Assembly (NCBI RefSeq): GCF_029167645.1
Contig: NZ_CP119147.1
Location: forward strand, 2,666,001 to 2,730,000
DNA: 64,000 nucleotides
Origin: Streptomyces sp. AM 2-1-1
Lineage (GTDB): Bacteria > Actinomycetota > Actinomycetes > Streptomycetales > Streptomycetaceae
Direction: 5' to 3'
Both the position numbers and the translations under genes were made by a program. The notes below the pieces were generated by a model that worked only from the letters and a program-made list of their open reading frames with translations, ran no database searches and was not told the origin of the DNA. Position 1 is the first letter of the stretch. Every line of letters begins with the position of its first letter. Shown here one piece after another: positions 48,284 through 57,213 of the stretch.

Positions 48284-50781
48284 GACCGCTCAACTCCTCT
48301 GCGCAAACTATGGTGTTCGGGTCCGGAGAGGTCCTGGGCAGGGTGGCCCGGCACGCGTTCGGCGCCGAGGACGAGCCGCAGCACCGGGAGTACGGCGTCG
48401 GCGCGGGCACCGTCCAGCTCCGGGCCGAAACCGGGCGGCGCCGCTTCGGTGCCGGGTCCGTGTCTCCGGCCGCCGGCGGCCGGCCCCCGGCGGGCCAGCT
48501 CCCCGAGCGTGCGGCGCACACCCGGTTCGCAGGCGGAGAACGTACGGCGCAGCAGGGGGAGCACGTCGGTGAAGGTGTCACCGGGTACGCCGGTCAGCCA
48601 CCCGTCCACGAGCGCGAGGAGCCGCTCGTCGTGCACGAGCAGCATCCCGCCGCCCGAGGCTCCCTGGAGGAAGCCGTCGATCCACGCGGCGGCGTCCGGG
48701 GGCGGGACACCCGGTGAGAGCGCGAGGCCCATGAGCCGGGCCGCCTCGGCGTCCCCGATCCCGCCCTCGTCGAGCAGCAGCCGGGTGGCGCGTCCCCGCA
48801 CGACCCCCGCGACCGTGTCCCGCGAGGACAGCTTCCGCAGCACCGCCGCCCAGCGGGCCCGCAGCCCGGGCGGGACCGGCGGCACGCCGGGGTCCGGGGC
48901 GGGGTCGGGGTCACCGGTAGGGGCGGGGTCCGGGTCGGGGGCCGGTCGGTGGCTCGGGGCCGGGTGCGGGTCCCCGGGCGCCACCGTGGGCGCGGGCATC
49001 GGTGGGTCCGGGGCAGTGAGGAGTGCGACGGCGCCGTGCACCTCGTCCACCGCGCGGCGCATCGCCTCGGCGCTGTCGGCGTCCAGGCCGGTGCAGGCGG
49101 CCGGCAGCCCGACGCAGATCCGTGTCGCCAGCCCGGCGGCGACCTCGCCGAGGGCCGAGGTGTCCGTGGCGCGCACGTCGCCGTACCGCAGCGACCGGGC
49201 CAGCGCGGGCAGGGCCTCGGCGAGACGGCCCACGTCCGCGTCGAGCGCGGCGCGGTCCGCGAGGGCCCGCATCACCACGGGCAGGGCGCCGGGCAGGCCG
49301 GCGAGGAGGCACCGCTCGGCGAGGGCGGTCACCTCGGTGAGGGTGGTCGCCGCCCGAGCCTCCGCCTCGGCCTTCGCGGTGGCGGCGGTGAGCACGGTGG
49401 TGCCCCAGGTACCGGCCTCCGCGATCCGCACCGAGAGTTCCGGCTCCCACCGCAGCCGCCAGGTCTCGCGGAAGGTGCCGGTGCTCCCCCGGCCCGTCAC
49501 CGGCTCCCCCCACTCCACGGCGAGCAGCCGCAGCCGGTGCAGGAGCAGGCTTCTCGCCGCGTCCGTGTCCTCGCGCAGATCGAGGTCCAGCTCCCGGTCC
49601 GGCGGATCGGGCTTCAGGCGCAGGGTGCGCTGCTGCCGGGTCAGGTCCCGCTGGAGCGGTACGGCCGGTGCGCCGTCGGGGACTTCGCCGAGCGCCCCTC
49701 CGACCACCAGTGCGTCGTGGACGAGCGCGAGGGGCAGGTCGGCCCCGTCGCACATGACGGCCCGGACCGCGTCGGTGGCCTCGGCGAGCCCGGCGAGCGG
49801 CCGCCCGCGCAGGGCGGCGAGGGTCTCGGCGAGGCGTACCGCCTCGATGACGTGGGCCGGGGAGACGGGTCGGTCGGCGTCGCGCAGCACCCCCGCGACC
49901 TTCGTCATCCACCGCTCGACGGGGCGGTCCTGGGCCTGGAAGAGGTGGGCGTACCAGCCGGGTGCCTCGATGCCGGCGCCGTACCCGCTGTGCCGGGCCA
50001 GCCGTCGGTGGGTCCAGGGCACCCAGGTCACACCGGTACGCACCTTGGGGAGCCCCTTCACCAGCGCACGGTCGGCGGTGAGGGTCGTCCGCGCGGCGAG
50101 CGCGGGCACGTGCCAGGCCCCGCAGACGACGGCCACCCCGTCGCCGAACTCCTTGCGCGCGGACCGGAGCTGGAGGCGCATGAAGGCCTCGCGGACGGCG
50201 TCCCGCGGATCGCCGGCGTCGCCGTACGTCTCGCGCAGGGCCGTCATCGCCTCGGCGAGCACGGTGAACGGGGCGACCGGGTCGGCGCCGGGCGCCGGGG
50301 TCCGGTGTTCGACCACGTCCTCCCACCAGCGCTCGGGGTCGTCGTCACCGGCGGCTTCGGCCAGCACTCCGAGGGGGTCGAGCGGGGCGGGGCCGGCGTC
50401 GTCCCGTTCCTCGTCGGCCCTCTCTCCCCGGGCCGCCGCCGCGAGGGCGAGGGAGTGGGCGGCGGGCAGGTCGACGAAACGGACCGCCGCACCGTGCGCG
50501 AGCGCCCAGCGGATCGCGACCCACTCCGGCGAGAACTCCGCCATCGGCCAGAACGACGCCAGCCCCGGATCGTCCTCGGCGTGCGCGAGGAGCGCCACCG
50601 GGGGACGCATCCCCGGATCGGCGGCGAGCGCCAGCAACCCGTCCCCCTCCGGGGGGCCTTCGACCAGCACGGCGCGCGGCCGCACCGCCTCCAGCGCGGC
50701 GCGCACGGCCCGCGCCGAGCCGGGGCCGTGGTGCCGCACCCCCAGCAGCAGCGGTCCGGCGGCCGCGACCGGCGGGGTCAC
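48280..50781 (-). CDS. DUF5682 protein of MoxR/VWA system
   Basis: An 833-aa protein. The N-terminus GPLLLGVRHHGPGSARAVRAAL, VLVEGPPEGD and later VVCGAWHVPAL resemble EreA/ChaN/TraB-like hydrolase folds with conserved H, E and H, so a metal- or ester-hydrolase activity is possible. The middle (about 250-600) is helical, with a Pro-rich segment (about 610-660). It overlaps both neighbours by four bases (GTGA at 50778 and 48280), so the MoxR, DUF5682 and VWA subunits are made in tandem. Confidence 0.9.
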   Translation of the reverse strand: MTPPVAAAGPLLLGVRHHGPGSARAVRAALEAVRPRAVLVEGPPEGDGLLALAADPGMRPPVALLAHAEDDPGLASFWPMAEFSPEWVAIRWALAHGAAVRFVDLPAAHSLALAAAARGERADEERDDAGPAPLDPLGVLAEAAGDDDPERWWEDVVEHRTPAPGADPVAPFTVLAEAMTALRETYGDAGDPRDAVREAFMRLQLRSARKEFGDGVAVVCGAWHVPALAARTTLTADRALVKGLPKVRTGVTWVPWTHRRLARHSGYGAGIEAPGWYAHLFQAQDRPVERWMTKVAGVLRDADRPVSPAHVIEAVRLAETLAALRGRPLAGLAEATDAVRAVMCDGADLPLALVHDALVVGGALGEVPDGAPAVPLQRDLTRQQRTLRLKPDPPDRELDLDLREDTDAARSLLLHRLRLLAVEWGEPVTGRGSTGTFRETWRLRWEPELSVRIAEAGTWGTTVLTAATAKAEAEARAATTLTEVTALAERCLLAGLPGALPVVMRALADRAALDADVGRLAEALPALARSLRYGDVRATDTSALGEVAAGLATRICVGLPAACTGLDADSAEAMRRAVDEVHGAVALLTAPDPPMPAPTVAPGDPHPAPSHRPAPDPDPAPTGDPDPAPDPGVPPVPPGLRARWAAVLRKLSSRDTVAGVVRGRATRLLLDEGGIGDAEAARLMGLALSPGVPPPDAAAWIDGFLQGASGGGMLLVHDERLLALVDGWLTGVPGDTFTDVLPLLRRTFSACEPGVRRTLGELARRGPAAGGRRHGPGTEAAPPGFGPELDGARADAVLPVLRLVLGAERVPGHPAQDLSGPEHHSLRRGVERS

Positions 50782-52007
50782 GGCGCGACCTCGCGGCAGG
50801 CGCGGTAGAAGTCCTTCCAGCCGTCCCGTTCGCGGACGACGGTCTCCAGGTACTCCTGCCAGACGGCGCGGTCGGCCACCGGGTCCCGGACGACGGCACC
50901 GAGGATCCCGGCGGCCACGTCCCCGGGACGCAGGGTGCCGTCGCCGAAGTGCGCGGCGAGGGAGAGGCCGTGGGTGACGACGGAGATCGCCTCGGCGGTC
51001 GAGAGCGTCCCCGAGGGGGACTTGACCCGGTTCCGCCCGTCGGTGGTGACACCGTCGCGGAGTTCACGGAAGACGGTGACGACGCGCCGTATCTCGGTCA
51101 GCCCCTCGGGGGCGGCCGGCAGGTCCAGGGAACGGCCGAGCTGGTCGACCCGCCGCGCCACGATGTCCACCTCCTCCTCGGCGGTCGCCGGGAGCGGCAG
51201 GACGACGGTGTTGAAGCGGCGGCGCAGCGCGCTCGACAGCTCGTTGACGCCCCGGTCGCGGTCGTTGGCGGTGGCGATGACGTTGAAGCCGCGCACCGCT
51301 TGGACCTCCTGGCCGAGCTCGGGGACGGGGAGGGTTTTCTCCGAGAGGATCGTGATGAGCGCGTCCTGGACGTCGGCCGGGATGCGGGTCAGCTCCTCCA
51401 CCCGGGCGGTCAGCCCTTCCGCCATGGCGCGCATCAGCGGGCTGGGCACCAGGGCGGCCCGGCTCGGGCCCCGGGTGAGCAACTGTGCGTAGTTCCAGCC
51501 GTAGCGGATCGCTTCCTCGGGCGTGCCCGCGGTGCCCTGGACGAGGAGGGTCGAGTCCCCGCTGACGGCCGCCGCGAGGTGCTCGGAGACCCACGTCTTG
51601 GCGGTGCCGGGGACCCCGAGGAGCAGCAGGGCGCGGTCGGTGGCGAGGGTGGTCACGGCGACCTCGACGAGCCGGCGCGGACCCACGTACTTGGGGGTGA
51701 TCACCGTGCCGTCCGGGAGGGTCCCGCCGAGGAGGTAGGTGGCGACGGCCCACGGCGAGAGGCGCCAACGGGCGGGCCGGGGGCGGTCGTCGGCGGCGGC
51801 GAGCGCCTTGAGCTCGTCGGCGAACGCGTCCTCGGCGTGCGGCCGGATCACCGGCGCACCGGCGTCCGTCCCGGTGCCGTCCGGCTCCTCCCGGCCGCGA
51901 GCACCGCCGCCCGCCGGCCGGCCGGCCGGCCGGTGGCCGGGCCCCGCGCCGTCGTCCGGCGCGCGCCCGGTGGTCGCGGCGTCCCCGGCTCGTTCGTACC
52001 CGCTCAT
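50778..52007 (-). CDS. MoxR-type AAA+ ATPase
   Basis: A 409-aa ATPase. Walker A is GVPGTAKTWVSEHL (about residue 130), the sensor region is NVIATANDRDRGVNELSSALRRRFN, and the Walker B/post-Walker B segment is RIPADVQDALITILSEK. The first 70 residues are disordered. ATG 52007 follows GGAGGGG. MoxR ATPases act as chaperones that activate or insert cofactors into partner proteins, working with VWA proteins. The promoter lies in the divergent region and matches the DNA-damage RecA-NDp motif except for one base of the -10. Confidence 0.93.
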   Translation of the reverse strand: MSGYERAGDAATTGRAPDDGAGPGHRPAGRPAGGGARGREEPDGTGTDAGAPVIRPHAEDAFADELKALAAADDRPRPARWRLSPWAVATYLLGGTLPDGTVITPKYVGPRRLVEVAVTTLATDRALLLLGVPGTAKTWVSEHLAAAVSGDSTLLVQGTAGTPEEAIRYGWNYAQLLTRGPSRAALVPSPLMRAMAEGLTARVEELTRIPADVQDALITILSEKTLPVPELGQEVQAVRGFNVIATANDRDRGVNELSSALRRRFNTVVLPLPATAEEEVDIVARRVDQLGRSLDLPAAPEGLTEIRRVVTVFRELRDGVTTDGRNRVKSPSGTLSTAEAISVVTHGLSLAAHFGDGTLRPGDVAAGILGAVVRDPVADRAVWQEYLETVVRERDGWKDFYRACREVAP

Positions 52008-52042
52008 GGTCCCCCTCCAGATCGCTCGGTCCGATGGTCACC

Positions 52043-52065
52043 ACCGTGCACCACGCCACTGACAA
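52043..52065 (-). promoter_or_regulatory. RecA-NDp/PafBC-type promoter for the MoxR operon
   Basis: On the minus strand TTGTCAGTG (52065-52057) is followed after 8 bp by CACGGT (52048-52043). The actinobacterial LexA-independent DNA-damage promoter is TTGTCRGTG-N8-TAnnnT. Only the first base of the -10 differs. Transcription would begin near 52036. Confidence 0.7.
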
Positions 52066-52102
52066 TCGGTTCCTCACTCACCGTCACCGCAGGTCAGCCC
52101 GA

Positions 52103-52125
52103 TTGTCAGTGGGGAGTCCTAACGT
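52103..52125 (+). promoter_or_regulatory. Perfect RecA-NDp/PafBC-type promoter for the SWIM-family gene
   Basis: TTGTCAGTG (52103-52111), exactly 8 bp, then TAACGT (52120-52125), matching TTGTCRGTG-N8-TAnnnT at every defined base. The predicted start at about 52132-52133 coincides with the ATG at 52133, so the mRNA should be leaderless. This copy and the minus-strand copy form a perfect 14-bp inverted repeat (52056-52069, 52099-52112). Confidence 0.82.
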
Positions 52126-52132
52126 CGTTGCC

Positions 52133-53164
52133 ATGTCGCCGTCTCATGAGGGAGAGCCCGTGCGCACCGCCGCTCCGGCGGAGCGCCCCCCTGCCGGCCC
52201 GGCCGATGCCGGGGCGGCGCACCAGCGTGCCGAGCGCAGGGCCGCACGGATCACCGGTGGTGCGCGGGAGTTGGAGGAGCGCCTCGCCGATCTCCTGCGC
52301 GGTGGTCTCGCGGCGGCCGGCCCGGCCGGACGCGAGCGGTGGGAGGAGACCGCCGCCCGGATGGTCGACGCCCAGGCCCCCGGACTCGCTTCACGCGTCC
52401 GCGAGTTGGGCGCCCTGCCCGCGTCGGGTGCCGGGTGGCCGGTGCGGATGCTGGAGGAGTGCGGGTTGCTGCACCTGCTCGACACGGCGTGGCTGAACCG
52501 CGACCGCCTCCCCGCACCGCTCCGGGCGGCGGTCCGGACCCGGGTGGGGCTGCCCTCCGCTCCGGACGGCCCGTCGGTGCGCGACCGCTGGCAGGTGCTC
52601 GCCCAGTACGACACCCCGGACGGCAAGCTCGTCACCCGCCGGATCTGGCTCCACGGAGTGGAGACGGGCCGCACGGCGGTGCTGCTCTCCTACGGTGCGG
52701 CCGGCCGCGCCCCGGAGCTCTCCCTCCCCGTGGACACGGTCCTGGAAGCGGAGGTGTCGCCGCATCCGGGCGCGGGCGGCCGGGCCGAGCTGGGCCGGGT
52801 CTTCGGCGCTCCGGAGCCCGCCCGCACCCCACCGCCGGGAGTCACCCCCGCCGAAGCGCTCGACGCGTTCGGCCGGGCGCTGGGCGAGGACCCCTGGCTG
52901 GAGCGGCATCCGGTGGTGCTGGGCGCGGCGATACCCGTGCCCTCCGCCGGGGGCTGGCAGCTCGCCGACGAGGAGGGCCGGACCGCACTCCCGGTCGCGG
53001 GCGATCCGCGCTCCCGGCCCGGACTCTGGCGCCTGGCGGCACTCTCCGGTGGCTTCCCGGTCACGGTCTTCGGTGAGCTCGGGCCGCGCGGCTTCGCCCC
53101 GTTGGCGGCCTGGTCCGCCGGTCGGGGCGACCACGACCCTGGCGAGTCCGTCGCGCTGGCCTGA
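52133..53164 (+). CDS. SWIM-family protein of the MoxR system lacking the SWIM zinc finger
   Basis: A 343-aa protein, ATG 52133 chosen because the promoter -10 ends seven bases before it. From about residue 25 (HQRAERRAARITGGARELEERLADLLRGGLA) through VDAQAPGLASRVRELG, RIWLHGVETGR and GFAPLAAW it matches, from memory, the C-terminal part of SWIM zinc-finger proteins found beside DUF5691 and MoxR genes in Streptomyces. The N-terminal CxCx(n)CxH SWIM domain of those proteins (about 110 aa) is absent; no such Cys/His cluster exists upstream. It is divergent from the MoxR gene and upstream of DUF5691. Confidence 0.8.
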   Translation: MSPSHEGEPVRTAAPAERPPAGPADAGAAHQRAERRAARITGGARELEERLADLLRGGLAAAGPAGRERWEETAARMVDAQAPGLASRVRELGALPASGAGWPVRMLEECGLLHLLDTAWLNRDRLPAPLRAAVRTRVGLPSAPDGPSVRDRWQVLAQYDTPDGKLVTRRIWLHGVETGRTAVLLSYGAAGRAPELSLPVDTVLEAEVSPHPGAGGRAELGRVFGAPEPARTPPPGVTPAEALDAFGRALGEDPWLERHPVVLGAAIPVPSAGGWQLADEEGRTALPVAGDPRSRPGLWRLAALSGGFPVTVFGELGPRGFAPLAAWSAGRGDHDPGESVALA

Positions 53165-53225
53165 TCCCGTCGCACCCGGCACCCTCGCGCCGGCCTGGTC
53201 CCGTCGCACCCGGCACCGTCACGCC
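53158..53225. repeat. 34-bp tandem duplication between SWIM-family and DUF5691 genes
   Basis: Units at 53158-53191 and 53192-53225 differ at a few positions. The first unit includes the stop codon of the preceding gene, so a duplication may have added 3' non-coding sequence. Confidence 0.75.
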
Positions 53226-53297
53226 GGCCCCGCCGGAGCCCCTTCACCGCGTCGTCCCGACCCGCATCCCGTTCGTCCCGACTGCCGGAGGTGAACC

Positions 53298-55136
53298 ATG
53301 ACCGCCACGAACCCGCCCGTGCCGGGCCCCCGTCGTCCCCACCGCCCCGACGCACCGGCCCGTACCGAAGAAGCTCCGCGTACGGCAACGCCGGCCCGGA
53401 CCGACGCTCCGGACCGCATCGGGGCTCCGGACCGCATCGGGGCTCCGGCCCTCGCCGGCGAAGCCCCCACCACCGGAGCCCTCGCCGCCGAAGTCGCCGT
53501 CTCCGAGGCCTCCGCCGACCCGCGGCCGGCCCCGGGGGCCGAGGGGTGGGCGGAGCTGGTCACCCGTGCTCTCCTCGGCACGGACCGCCGCCCCGCGCAC
53601 TCCCCGGACGGCACGCACGGCGGACCGGCCGCCCTGCTGGACGCGGCGGCGGTCCACACGGTGCGCCGACGGGCGGGGCTGCTCCCGGCAGCCGCCGGGG
53701 CGCTCCCGGACCCGGCGGCCGAGGATCCCCGGCCGGCGCCGCCCCCGGCGGCACGCCGCAGACTCGCGCAGCTCCTGGCGGACCGGGCCGGCGGCTCCGG
53801 GAACGGCCGGCGCGGTACGGCCCCCGACCTGACGGAGCTGATTCCGCAGTGGCTGGCCGCCGCGAACGGGCACGGCTACCGCGCTCCCGCGACGCTGCTC
53901 CCGCCCCTCCTCGACGCGGCGAGGGCGCGCACCGACCTGCGTCCGCACGCGCTGGCCTTCGCCGGGCCGCGGGGACGCTGGCTGGCCGGGCTCAACCCGG
54001 ACTGGCGGTTCGCCCTGCGCGACGGCATACCGGAGGCGGCCCTGCGGGAGAGCCCCGGCGGAGCCGGCACGGACGCGGTGCGCGCGCTGTGGGAGGAAGG
54101 GCTGTTCGCGGAGCGGGTCGCGCTGCTCCGTGCCGTACGGCTCCGCGACCCGGACGCGGGCCGCGCCCTGCTCGCCGGCACCTGGTCCGACGAGCGGGCC
54201 GAGGACCGTCTGATGTTCCTGGACACGCTGCGGGCCGGGCTCTCCGGGGCGGACGAGAACTTCCTCGAGGAGGCGCTCGGGGACCGCAGCCGCAATGTCC
54301 GCGCCACCGCAGCCGAACTCCTCTCCATGCTGCCGGACACGGCGCTGGGCCGGCGGACGGCCGCCCGCGCGGCCTCCTGCATCGGTCTGGACCGCAGGTC
54401 GGGTGGCCCGTCGCTGCTGATCGAGGCCCCGCACGAGTGCGACGCGGCGATGCAACGGGACGGGGTGGTCGCGGTGCCTCCCGCCGGGAGGGGCGAACGC
54501 TCGTGGTGGTTCGGGCAGTTGGTCGAGGCGACTCCGCTGTCCACCTGGACGGCGAAGCTCGGCGGACGCACCGCGCGCGACATCGTGGGGCTGCCGGTGG
54601 CCGACGACTGGGCCGCCGACCTGCACGCCGCCTGGTGCCGTGCGGCCGTACGCCAACGGGACGAGGAGTGGGCGCGGGCGCTGCTCGGCGTTCCCACCGC
54701 GCCCTCCACGGACGCCACCGGGACCGATTCGCCCGCCGAGCGGTCGAAGCTGCTCGCGACCCTTCCCCGGGAGGAACGCGCCCGGTGGGCGGCCGGTTTC
54801 ATCGCGGCGCACGGTCTGTCCGACGCGTTCCAGCTGCTGGGCGTGTGCGCGGTGCCCTGGGCGGCGCCACTCGGCCGCGCGGTCGTCGACGCGCTCGACA
54901 TCGCCCGGGAAGCGGGCAGTTATCCCTGGAGCTTCAGCGGGGTCATGGGCCTGGCGGAGCGCTGTCTCGATCCCGCCGAGGCCGATCGGCTGGAGGTCCT
55001 CACCGCCGCGGTGGACGAGCGCGAGGACGCTCCGCCGGGAGCGGGCGGCTACTGGTCGGAGGCCTTCCAGCGCCTGGTGTCCACCCTCCGGCTGCGAGCC
55101 GCCATGGAGGCCGAACTGACAGCGGGACCGCCCTGA
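53298..55136 (+). CDS. DUF5691 protein of the MoxR system
   Basis: A 612-aa protein; ATG 53298 has GGAGGTGAACC. After about 75 disordered residues with short repeats (PDRIGAPDRIGAP), the DUF5691 body begins at WAELVTRALLGTDRR (about 77) and contains alpha-helical, HEAT-like repeats such as RLMFLDTLRAGLSGADENFLEEALGDRSRNVRATAAELLSML. It ends RLRAAMEAELTAGPP. DUF5691 genes follow the SWIM-family gene in many actinobacteria. Function unknown; scaffold for the ATPase complex is a guess. Confidence 0.88.
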   Translation: MTATNPPVPGPRRPHRPDAPARTEEAPRTATPARTDAPDRIGAPDRIGAPALAGEAPTTGALAAEVAVSEASADPRPAPGAEGWAELVTRALLGTDRRPAHSPDGTHGGPAALLDAAAVHTVRRRAGLLPAAAGALPDPAAEDPRPAPPPAARRRLAQLLADRAGGSGNGRRGTAPDLTELIPQWLAAANGHGYRAPATLLPPLLDAARARTDLRPHALAFAGPRGRWLAGLNPDWRFALRDGIPEAALRESPGGAGTDAVRALWEEGLFAERVALLRAVRLRDPDAGRALLAGTWSDERAEDRLMFLDTLRAGLSGADENFLEEALGDRSRNVRATAAELLSMLPDTALGRRTAARAASCIGLDRRSGGPSLLIEAPHECDAAMQRDGVVAVPPAGRGERSWWFGQLVEATPLSTWTAKLGGRTARDIVGLPVADDWAADLHAAWCRAAVRQRDEEWARALLGVPTAPSTDATGTDSPAERSKLLATLPREERARWAAGFIAAHGLSDAFQLLGVCAVPWAAPLGRAVVDALDIAREAGSYPWSFSGVMGLAERCLDPAEADRLEVLTAAVDEREDAPPGAGGYWSEAFQRLVSTLRLRAAMEAELTAGPP

Positions 55137-55185
55137 GGGGCCGGCCGGCCGTGCGAGGGTCCGTGCGACCCCCCTGGGGGCCCGT

Positions 55186-55211
55186 CCGGCCGTGCGACCC
55201 CGCACGGCCGG
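55186..55211 (+). terminator. Hairpin terminator after the DUF5691 gene
   Basis: 11-bp arms CCGGCCGTGCG and complement with loop ACCC, 50 bp past the stop. Short CCCAGCGACGC repeats (about 55316-55380) follow in the convergent gap. Confidence 0.8.
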
Positions 55212-55410
55212 AAGAGACACGGCCGATGAGCCCGTACGGCCGGAAAGCCGCGCCGTCGGGACGACGGAAGCCGGGCGCTCGTCCCTCGCCTCCACACCCT
55301 GTCCCCGTCCCCCGCCCCGTCCCAGCGACGCCCGTCCCAGCGACGCAGCGGCCGCCCCGTCCCAGCGACGCAGCGACGGAGGAATCAGCCGCCCGACGTC
55401 GCCACCGCCG

Positions 55411-55830
55411 TCACGCGTCCGCGTCGGCGGGGCGGCGGACGTGGGCGTTGACCCACGCGACGATCGAGGTGGTGGTGGCGCCCGGAGTGAAGATTTCGGC
55501 CACTCCGAGTTCCTTGAGCGGTGGGATGTCTTCCTCCGGGATGATCCCGCCGCCGAAGACCTTGATGTCCTCGGCTTCCCGCTCCTTCAGCAACTCGATC
55601 ACCTTGGCGAAGAGCGTGTTGTGGGCGCCGGAGAGGATCGAGAGGCCGATGGCGTCGGCGTCCTCCTGGATCGCGGTGTCCACGATCTGCTCGGGGGTCT
55701 GGTGGAGACCGGTGTAGATGACCTCCATACCCGCGTCCCGCAGCGCCCTCGCGATCACCTTGGCGCCCCGGTCATGGCCGTCGAGCCCCGGCTTGGCCAC
55801 CACCACGCGCATCGGACCGGTCACACCCAT
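55411..55830 (-). CDS. Cobalamin-binding subunit of acyl-CoA mutase (IcmB-like)
   Basis: A 139-aa protein containing the B12-binding signature [11 protein letters not shown] (DxHxxG), followed by SGAHNTLF and [11 protein letters not shown], the typical S-x-L and GG motifs. ATG 55830 gives [15 protein letters not shown]; a GTG just before is an alternative. The size fits the small subunit of isobutyryl-CoA mutase or a separate methylmalonyl-CoA mutase small chain, which needs a catalytic subunit encoded elsewhere. Known S. coelicolor synteny, from memory, favours IcmB. The 490-nt region to the next gene (55831-56322) shows no gene. Confidence 0.9.
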   Translation of the reverse strand: MGVTGPMRVVVAKPGLDGHDRGAKVIARALRDAGMEVIYTGLHQTPEQIVDTAIQEDADAIGLSILSGAHNTLFAKVIELLKEREAEDIKVFGGGIIPEEDIPPLKELGVAEIFTPGATTTSIVAWVNAHVRRPADADA

Positions 55831-56322
55831 CACTGCCTCCACCTGGTTCTCCGTGCTGTCTCCCGCGCCCGACGCCCCGCGGACGTGAACGAACGTTATC
55901 CACCGCATCCTTCCTGGCCCGTCCCGTTTCGTGAAGGACGTGAGGGGGGAAATCTCCTTGTGGGACATGTTCGCCATACGGCCGCCCCTTACCGAGAGGC
56001 GCACATCCGCCACCGGGGACGGTCGTGAGGGGAGCCGCCAGAGGTCGCCGCACACCCGCGCCGTCAGCCGCACGGCGCGGAGGTGCGGCCCCGCGGCCGC
56101 CCGCTCTCCCGGCCGTCCGTCCAGGACAGCCGGGGGCCGGGCGGCAGGCGGGCCGGGGATCCCGGCCTCCGAGGGTCTGTTCCGGGCGAGGAGATCCGCC
56201 CGGTGTCCGCCCCTCGCACGCGTAGGCCGTCACCCGACGGACCGCTCGTGACCTCGGCACGGCGCCCCCTGAGGGCGCGCGGGACCGAAGCCGTTCGCGC
56301 GTGCCGGTGCAGGAGGTCGGTC

Positions 56323-57213
56323 ATGCATGTGATGTCTCCGCTCACCCTGCTCCCGCGCCTGCCACGTCTGCTGCGCCTTCCCTCGCCGGACGGCTTGTGC
56401 GCCTCGTCCGCGCTGCTCAGAGCCACCGCGCTGGATCTGGCGATCCTCGCCGGGCACGTGCTCTTCTACCCGACGGGGCTCACCCCGGAACGCCGGCGCG
56501 ACGTCCCCGGCGCCGACCAGGAGCTCGGCACGGATGTCCTGCCGCGCGGAGTGACCGCGCTGCCCACCGCCCCGGAGGACGACCGGCCGCCGGTCGTCCT
56601 GCTGCACGGCTTCATCGACAACCGCTCCGTCTTCGTGCTGCTCCGCCGCTCCCTCGCCCGGCACGGCAGACGCCATCTGGAGTCGCTCAACTACTCACCG
56701 CTGACCTGTGACATCCGCTCGGCCGCCGAACTGCTGGGTCGCCACGTCGAGGAGATCTGCGCCCGCACCGGTCATCCGCGGGTGGACATCGTCGGCCACA
56801 GCCTGGGCGGCCTGATCGCGCGGTACTACGTCCAGCGCCTCGGCGGCGACCACCGGGTCCGCGTCCTGGTCACCCTCGGCACCCCGCACAACGGCACCTC
56901 GGTCGCCTCCCTGGCGAGCGCCCATCCGATCGTGCGGCAGATGCGGACCGGTTCCGCCCTCATCGACGAACTGCGCACCCCGGCGCCGGGGTGCCGGACG
57001 CACTTCGTCTCCTTCTGGAGCGAACTGGACCGGGTGATGGTCCCCGTACGCACCGCGTGCATCGACCACCCGGATCTCGACGCCGAGAACGTACGGGTCA
57101 CGGGGATCGGCCACCTCGCCCTCCCCGTGCACCCGGCCGTCGCCGCCCGCATCCGCCAGGAACTCGACCGCTCGGGCGGGCTCCCGCTCGCGGGCGGTGC
57201 GACCGTGGCCTGA
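56323..57213 (+). CDS. Lipase/esterase of the alpha/beta hydrolase fold
   Basis: A 296-aa protein; ATG 56323 has AGGAGG seven bases upstream. It has a hydrophobic N-terminal segment (about 32-47, LLRATALDLAILAGHVLFYP), the oxyanion motif VVLLHGFIDNRSVF, the nucleophile elbow IVGHSLGGLIARYYVQ (Ser at about 157), and a downstream Asp/His set (SELDRVMVP, GIGHLALPVHP). This resembles triacylglycerol lipases of class I.  No clear signal peptidase site is visible; membrane attachment is possible. Confidence 0.9.
   Translation: MHVMSPLTLLPRLPRLLRLPSPDGLCASSALLRATALDLAILAGHVLFYPTGLTPERRRDVPGADQELGTDVLPRGVTALPTAPEDDRPPVVLLHGFIDNRSVFVLLRRSLARHGRRHLESLNYSPLTCDIRSAAELLGRHVEEICARTGHPRVDIVGHSLGGLIARYYVQRLGGDHRVRVLVTLGTPHNGTSVASLASAHPIVRQMRTGSALIDELRTPAPGCRTHFVSFWSELDRVMVPVRTACIDHPDLDAENVRVTGIGHLALPVHPAVAARIRQELDRSGGLPLAGGATVA

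Noticed and set aside
55831..56073. N-terminal extension of the B12-binding protein
   Set aside because: The frame is open upstream but lacks family similarity, and ATG 55830 with GGTGGAGG upstream gives the standard 139-aa protein.
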